Of a stretch of 64,000 nt of DNA, positions 60,431-64,000 are shown piece by piece. The notes below the pieces were generated by a model. It had not been told where the DNA came from and ran no database searches. It saw only the letters and a list, made by a program, of their open reading frames with translations. Source of the stretch: Cucumis sativus (taxonomy: Eukaryota > Streptophyta > Magnoliopsida > Cucurbitales > Cucurbitaceae); assembly GCF_000004075.3 (NCBI RefSeq), contig NC_026656.2, positions 4,340,001 to 4,404,000 on the forward strand. The letters are read 5' to 3'. Numbering within the stretch: position 1 is the stretch's first letter; each line of letters begins with the position of its first letter. Both the position numbers and the translations under genes were made by a program.

Positions 60431-63400
60431 TCAATGCAAAAAATTGAGAAGAAGTGTCAGAAATAAACATTTGTCAAATTAAAAGCTATTAGTGATAGCA
60501 AATATCACTAATAGCAATTATCGGTTGTAGTTTTCAATTTGAGAAATTAGACAAAAGAATGACCAAAATGGTAGTTTGACGTGGATATTTTAGTGTTTTA
60601 CTATTTTTATGCTATATATACAATTATTTTATCATTGTGTTATATATGCTATTATTTTAGGCTTGTTTGTGATTTATGCAACTAACCCTTATTATTATTA
60701 TTAAGATTTTATTTTATTTGTTTATTTATTTATTTATTACAAAAATAATATTAAGTATTACTATATTATTGTAAAGTCAATAGCCCAAGCAGCAACCAGC
60801 TGGTTCATTTAATTTAATTTAATAGTTATTTTGCAAAATATTAATACAAATATCTATTTATTGAGTGATCAATCACAAACCCCATTACATAAATGAAAAA
60901 TTATATATTAATTAAAAATTAAACAAATTATATTCTTCTTAATCCAGTTTTTAATAGTTGATGTAATTTTATATTATTCCTTACGATAACGACAACGATG
61001 ATGATAGTAATAATATTATATAAAAACCCACACGTGATAGTTATTTATTTATTTTTTAGGAATTCCAACTAAAAATGTACATTTGGTTCTATCGAAAAGA
61101 AAGACTTTATATTATCCCGTTGCAATATATATTCACATACACCTACACATCTAATCTTTTAATAATGTTGCTTAGTCTACTATTTAGAAAAGCTTAATTA
61201 AAATGTAATCAAAGGGAAATGGAGATTAGCTTTGTATTATTAGTTAATGGCCCTTGTTACACTCAAACACGTTTCTTCTTAATGATTTTCGTAGTAAGAT
61301 CTCTATTCTCTATTCAAAGTTGTGTTTAAATATAATAAAATAAATCAAAATATTTATAGATACAATCAAAATTTATTTTAAATCGTGATAAAACAATTTT
61401 TTTGATATGCTGATCTTGATTAGATTTTATATTTAGAAAGTAATGCAGTGAAGAATTAAAACAGACAATTCTATAAAAGTTGAAAAACCAATGGTTACAT
61501 TCGTAGAATTTTCAATTTTTATTAGGTTTATGGTGATGATATAAATATAATGATGGATTATATATAGCTAAGAAAGTATTTAAATGACGTGTAGATTAGC
61601 TAGCATCATCATACTAGATATTGATTATTTTAATTCTTTTGTTATTTGAAAATATAACAAAAAGATATTGAAAATGATCAGTTTAGAAAACTTCAACGAC
61701 AATTTCTCTCTTTCTTTTTTTTTTGTTTCACACTCATTTTTCTAAATTAATCATTTCTGGCAACGGTGTTAACAATGTGTAAATCTAATTGCAATATCGA
61801 TACACTTACTCATTCCATCATTATGGAATATATTATTAGAAAACTTACAGTAATTAAGAAAATTAGACTTTGTATGTATGTGCCAGTTACTCCTATGTTG
61901 GATCATTTCAAGATATTTGATACATTCACTGCCAACCAAAAATACAGAAACCAAAATAAGAAACCAAAACATTCAAACTTTAAATCAATTAAAGACAGAC
62001 TTGGACGTTGGTCACAAGTTGAAAACTTAGTCCCTTTGGAGAAAGTTAGGATGGATTCGGTTCCTAAAGTTTTGTCTCTAATATAATGGTTTGATAGATC
62101 TCTTGAAATAATTTCTATTGTAGTGACTATTATTTAGTGATGTCAAACTTTATCAAACTATATGAGCTATTTATAAGATGTATTATTAAACTATAGGACT
62201 AAATACTAACATTTTGGACATATATATGGAATGAACCTACTCGTGACCAAATTTTTTCATGCATTGTAGAGGTAATTTGACCGGTTTGATCTTGCACTGA
62301 TCTTGTACTGTAATACAAGGCTTTATCAGTATGAAAACAATTGAATGAGTCAACTGAATCATTTTATAATTCTGTCATTGCATTGCGTGAACTCAATCAT
62401 CATGAATATTATATTAATTAAAAACTTTTCAGGTTGCTTTCTTAAATCACCCCTTATCCAAAATGCTTAAGTTGATTGGTAAAAATAAATTTAATCACAT
62501 ATCATTTACCATCATAATTGTAGGAGGTTTTTAAACAAATAATCTCTGGATTATATATATACTCTTATAATAAACATATTAATTCAGATTGATATATTCA
62601 AAAGTTTAAAGAAATGGATGAAAGTACATTTAACATTACATGATTTATTTTAAGCTAAGTTGATCAATACTATTAAATATATATTTTTTAAAAGTTAATT
62701 AGATCTTATTTGATACGATGAATGACGTTCCTCAATTAATAGTGTAATTCATCATTTAACAATCTTACTTTTTGATTAATGGAGCATGCCTATTTTGATA
62801 ATATATGTATATATGTACATACACATATATATTTATATATAAATTCATCAAATTTTCCTTTGAAAAAAGATATATTAAATTTGATGTGTAATTGATATAA
62901 GCTAATCGTGATACGACTAACAATTGGAAATATAAAAATATATACATGCATCGAACTGTGATCATAATGGATCGCAGGTCTTAATTCATTTTAGAATAAT
63001 GGATAAATCTCAATAAATTTAGACACGTGATGAATATTATATTTTATGTCATCTGTTAGCTAATATTTATGTTCAATTATTGATTGAGAAAGTTTTCGTG
63101 GGGCCGGAAAAAGATATAGGACTAAAATTTATTAATAAGAACAATAAAACATTACCTTTGGTTTGGAACTCCTCAAAATGTTTAGGTCTAAATTGATATG
63201 TTGAACAAATTTGAGAAAATAAAGACTATCAACTTGATTTTTTTTGTTGAATTTTATGTCCTAAAACTCATAGATAGTAAATGTAATTCATCAATTGTTA
63301 TTTTTTAAAAGAAGATACGAATTAGATCATAGGCAGTATAATTGACCGTTAATAAAAAAAAAAAAATTGATAAAAGATACGGTTGGGTCAGCAGGTGCAC

Positions 63401-63579
63401 CAGTACAGGTCCACTAGGTGGACACCCCCTTAGCATACTCATCATTCCCGCTTCACTTCATTACTATAGGAAGAGAGGTACATGAAGCAAAAAAGAGTAC
63501 AAAAAGGGCTAGAGGAAAGCCCATGGACCGTACCCAACAAAAAGCAAATGAGAGAAAGATTAATCGAATGCATTTAAAT

Positions 63580-63800
63580 TTAGAGCAATAGAGCTAGCTG
63601 AATAATTTGAAAAAAGTTTGGATCTGCGCCATCCTTTGTTGAGGGAGGTTCCCATCTAGAGATCACTACTTTCCAACACTTACTATCCTTAGATTTCATA
63701 AATGAAACCATTCTCACTTTCGAGTATGCATAGTTAGCCCCATCTAGAAACTGAGGTCTTAAAGTTGAAGTTCCTTCATGCACAAAATTCATTAAAGACA
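63580..63800 (-). mobile_element. copia gag remnant
   Basis: Minus-strand reading TSTLRPQFLDGANYAYSKVR then a segment with SFMKSKDSKCWKVV and PPSTKDG. This is the N-terminus of copia gag (the L-D-G-x-N-Y-x-x-W-K-x-R-M pattern, here with Ser for Trp). It lies directly downstream of the primer-binding site and LTR. Confidence 0.8.
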
Positions 63801-63809
63801 AAAAACTTT

Positions 63810-63822
63810 GCTTTGATACCAA
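63810..63822 (-). other. primer-binding site, initiator tRNA-Met type
   Basis: TTGGTATCAAAGC on the minus strand, one base off the usual TGGTATCAGAGC site complementary to the 3' end of initiator tRNA-Met. It sits immediately inside the LTR end. Confidence 0.75.
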
Positions 63823-63823
63823 T

Positions 63824-64000
63824 TGATAAAATAGTGAAAGAATCAATAGTGGTGATTTAGATGAACCCACATTTAACAGCTGAGGATACAATAATCAAAA
63901 CAATAAGTAGAGATTGTAGAAACACAAGACATTGTTAACGTAGTTCGATTACACAACATCTACATCTAGAGGGTCCTTGACTCGAGATTAGAGATTTTAT
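63824..64000 (-). mobile_element. copia LTR, partial (5' LTR of a minus-strand element)
   Basis: The plus-strand sequence begins TGATAAAATAGTGAAAGAAT next to the primer-binding site, so the minus-strand LTR ends in CA as expected. It contains GTTAACGTAGTTCGATTACA and TCTAGAGGGTCC, wording common in copia LTRs. It continues beyond the window. Confidence 0.65.

Larger units (their letters stand above)
57440..63570. other. 6-kb gene-poor repeat region
   Basis: No gene with family features. Contents: imperfect 315-bp tandem repeats (58346-59180), CTATCA palindromic arrays (58830-59240, 59880-60310), a 212-bp tandem duplication (60006-60430), poly-T at 59279-59296 and AT-rich DNA. The open frame 61766-62086 ends just before a CACTA-terminus-like word (TTGTAGTG near 62118) but has no recognisable domain. 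Confidence 0.5.

Noticed and set aside
61766-62086. 106-codon frame
   Set aside because: No family features and no promoter. The Lys-rich composition and the phrase DRLGRW recall gypsy gag tails, but too weakly to call.

Overview
The window is nuclear DNA of a dicot plant. Genes are split by many short introns with GT-AG borders, intergenic DNA is very AT-rich, tRNA genes are of the plant nuclear type, and copia, LINE, CACTA and MITE-like debris is common. Arrays of interrupted CTATCACTGATAG-type palindromes and the gene content suggest a cucurbit, but that is an inference.

Left part (1-15.5 kb): three ordinary genes. The 5' part of a UGT78-like flavonoid 3-O-glucosyltransferase runs off the left edge on the minus strand. 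A complete 20-coding-exon xylose isomerase (4427-8869, 476 aa) and a complete 8-coding-exon ARL1-type small GTPase (10356-15472, 182 aa) follow on the plus strand. I assembled every exon by reading frame across splice sites, and all phases close.

Main part (18.2-57.4 kb): five paralogous genes, all on the minus strand and all with the same four-exon plan, encode secreted FAD-dependent GMC oxidoreductases of the mandelonitrile lyase / HOTHEAD family (here called copies A-E; 542, 551, 543, 547 and 544 aa). All five are intact: a signal-peptide exon, an FAD-binding exon, a catalytic exon and a tiny C-terminal exon. All keep the WH(Y/F)HGG histidine but have Asn where almond-type hydroxynitrile lyases have the second active-site His. 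They therefore look more like HOTHEAD-type oxidoreductases than proven cyanogenic enzymes. C and E are the closest pair although D lies between them. A 765-bp non-coding direct repeat sits upstream of both C and D, a trace of segmental duplication.

The spacers hold an initiator tRNA-Met gene (minus), a tRNA-Trp gene (plus), a LINE 3' end and copia fragments at 28-30.5, 39.4-40.5 and 51.5-52.2 kb. The first of these has its two halves in opposite orientations. A CACTA-like non-autonomous element with long terminal inverted repeats abuts the 51.5-kb copia RT remnant. An orphan exon of a bHLH47/POPEYE-like transcription factor lies next to the 39.4-40.5 kb copia remnant.

Right part (57.4-64 kb): no convincing gene. 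It holds imperfect tandem repeats, palindromic CTATCA arrays and, at the edge, a copia gag remnant with a primer-binding site and the start of an LTR.
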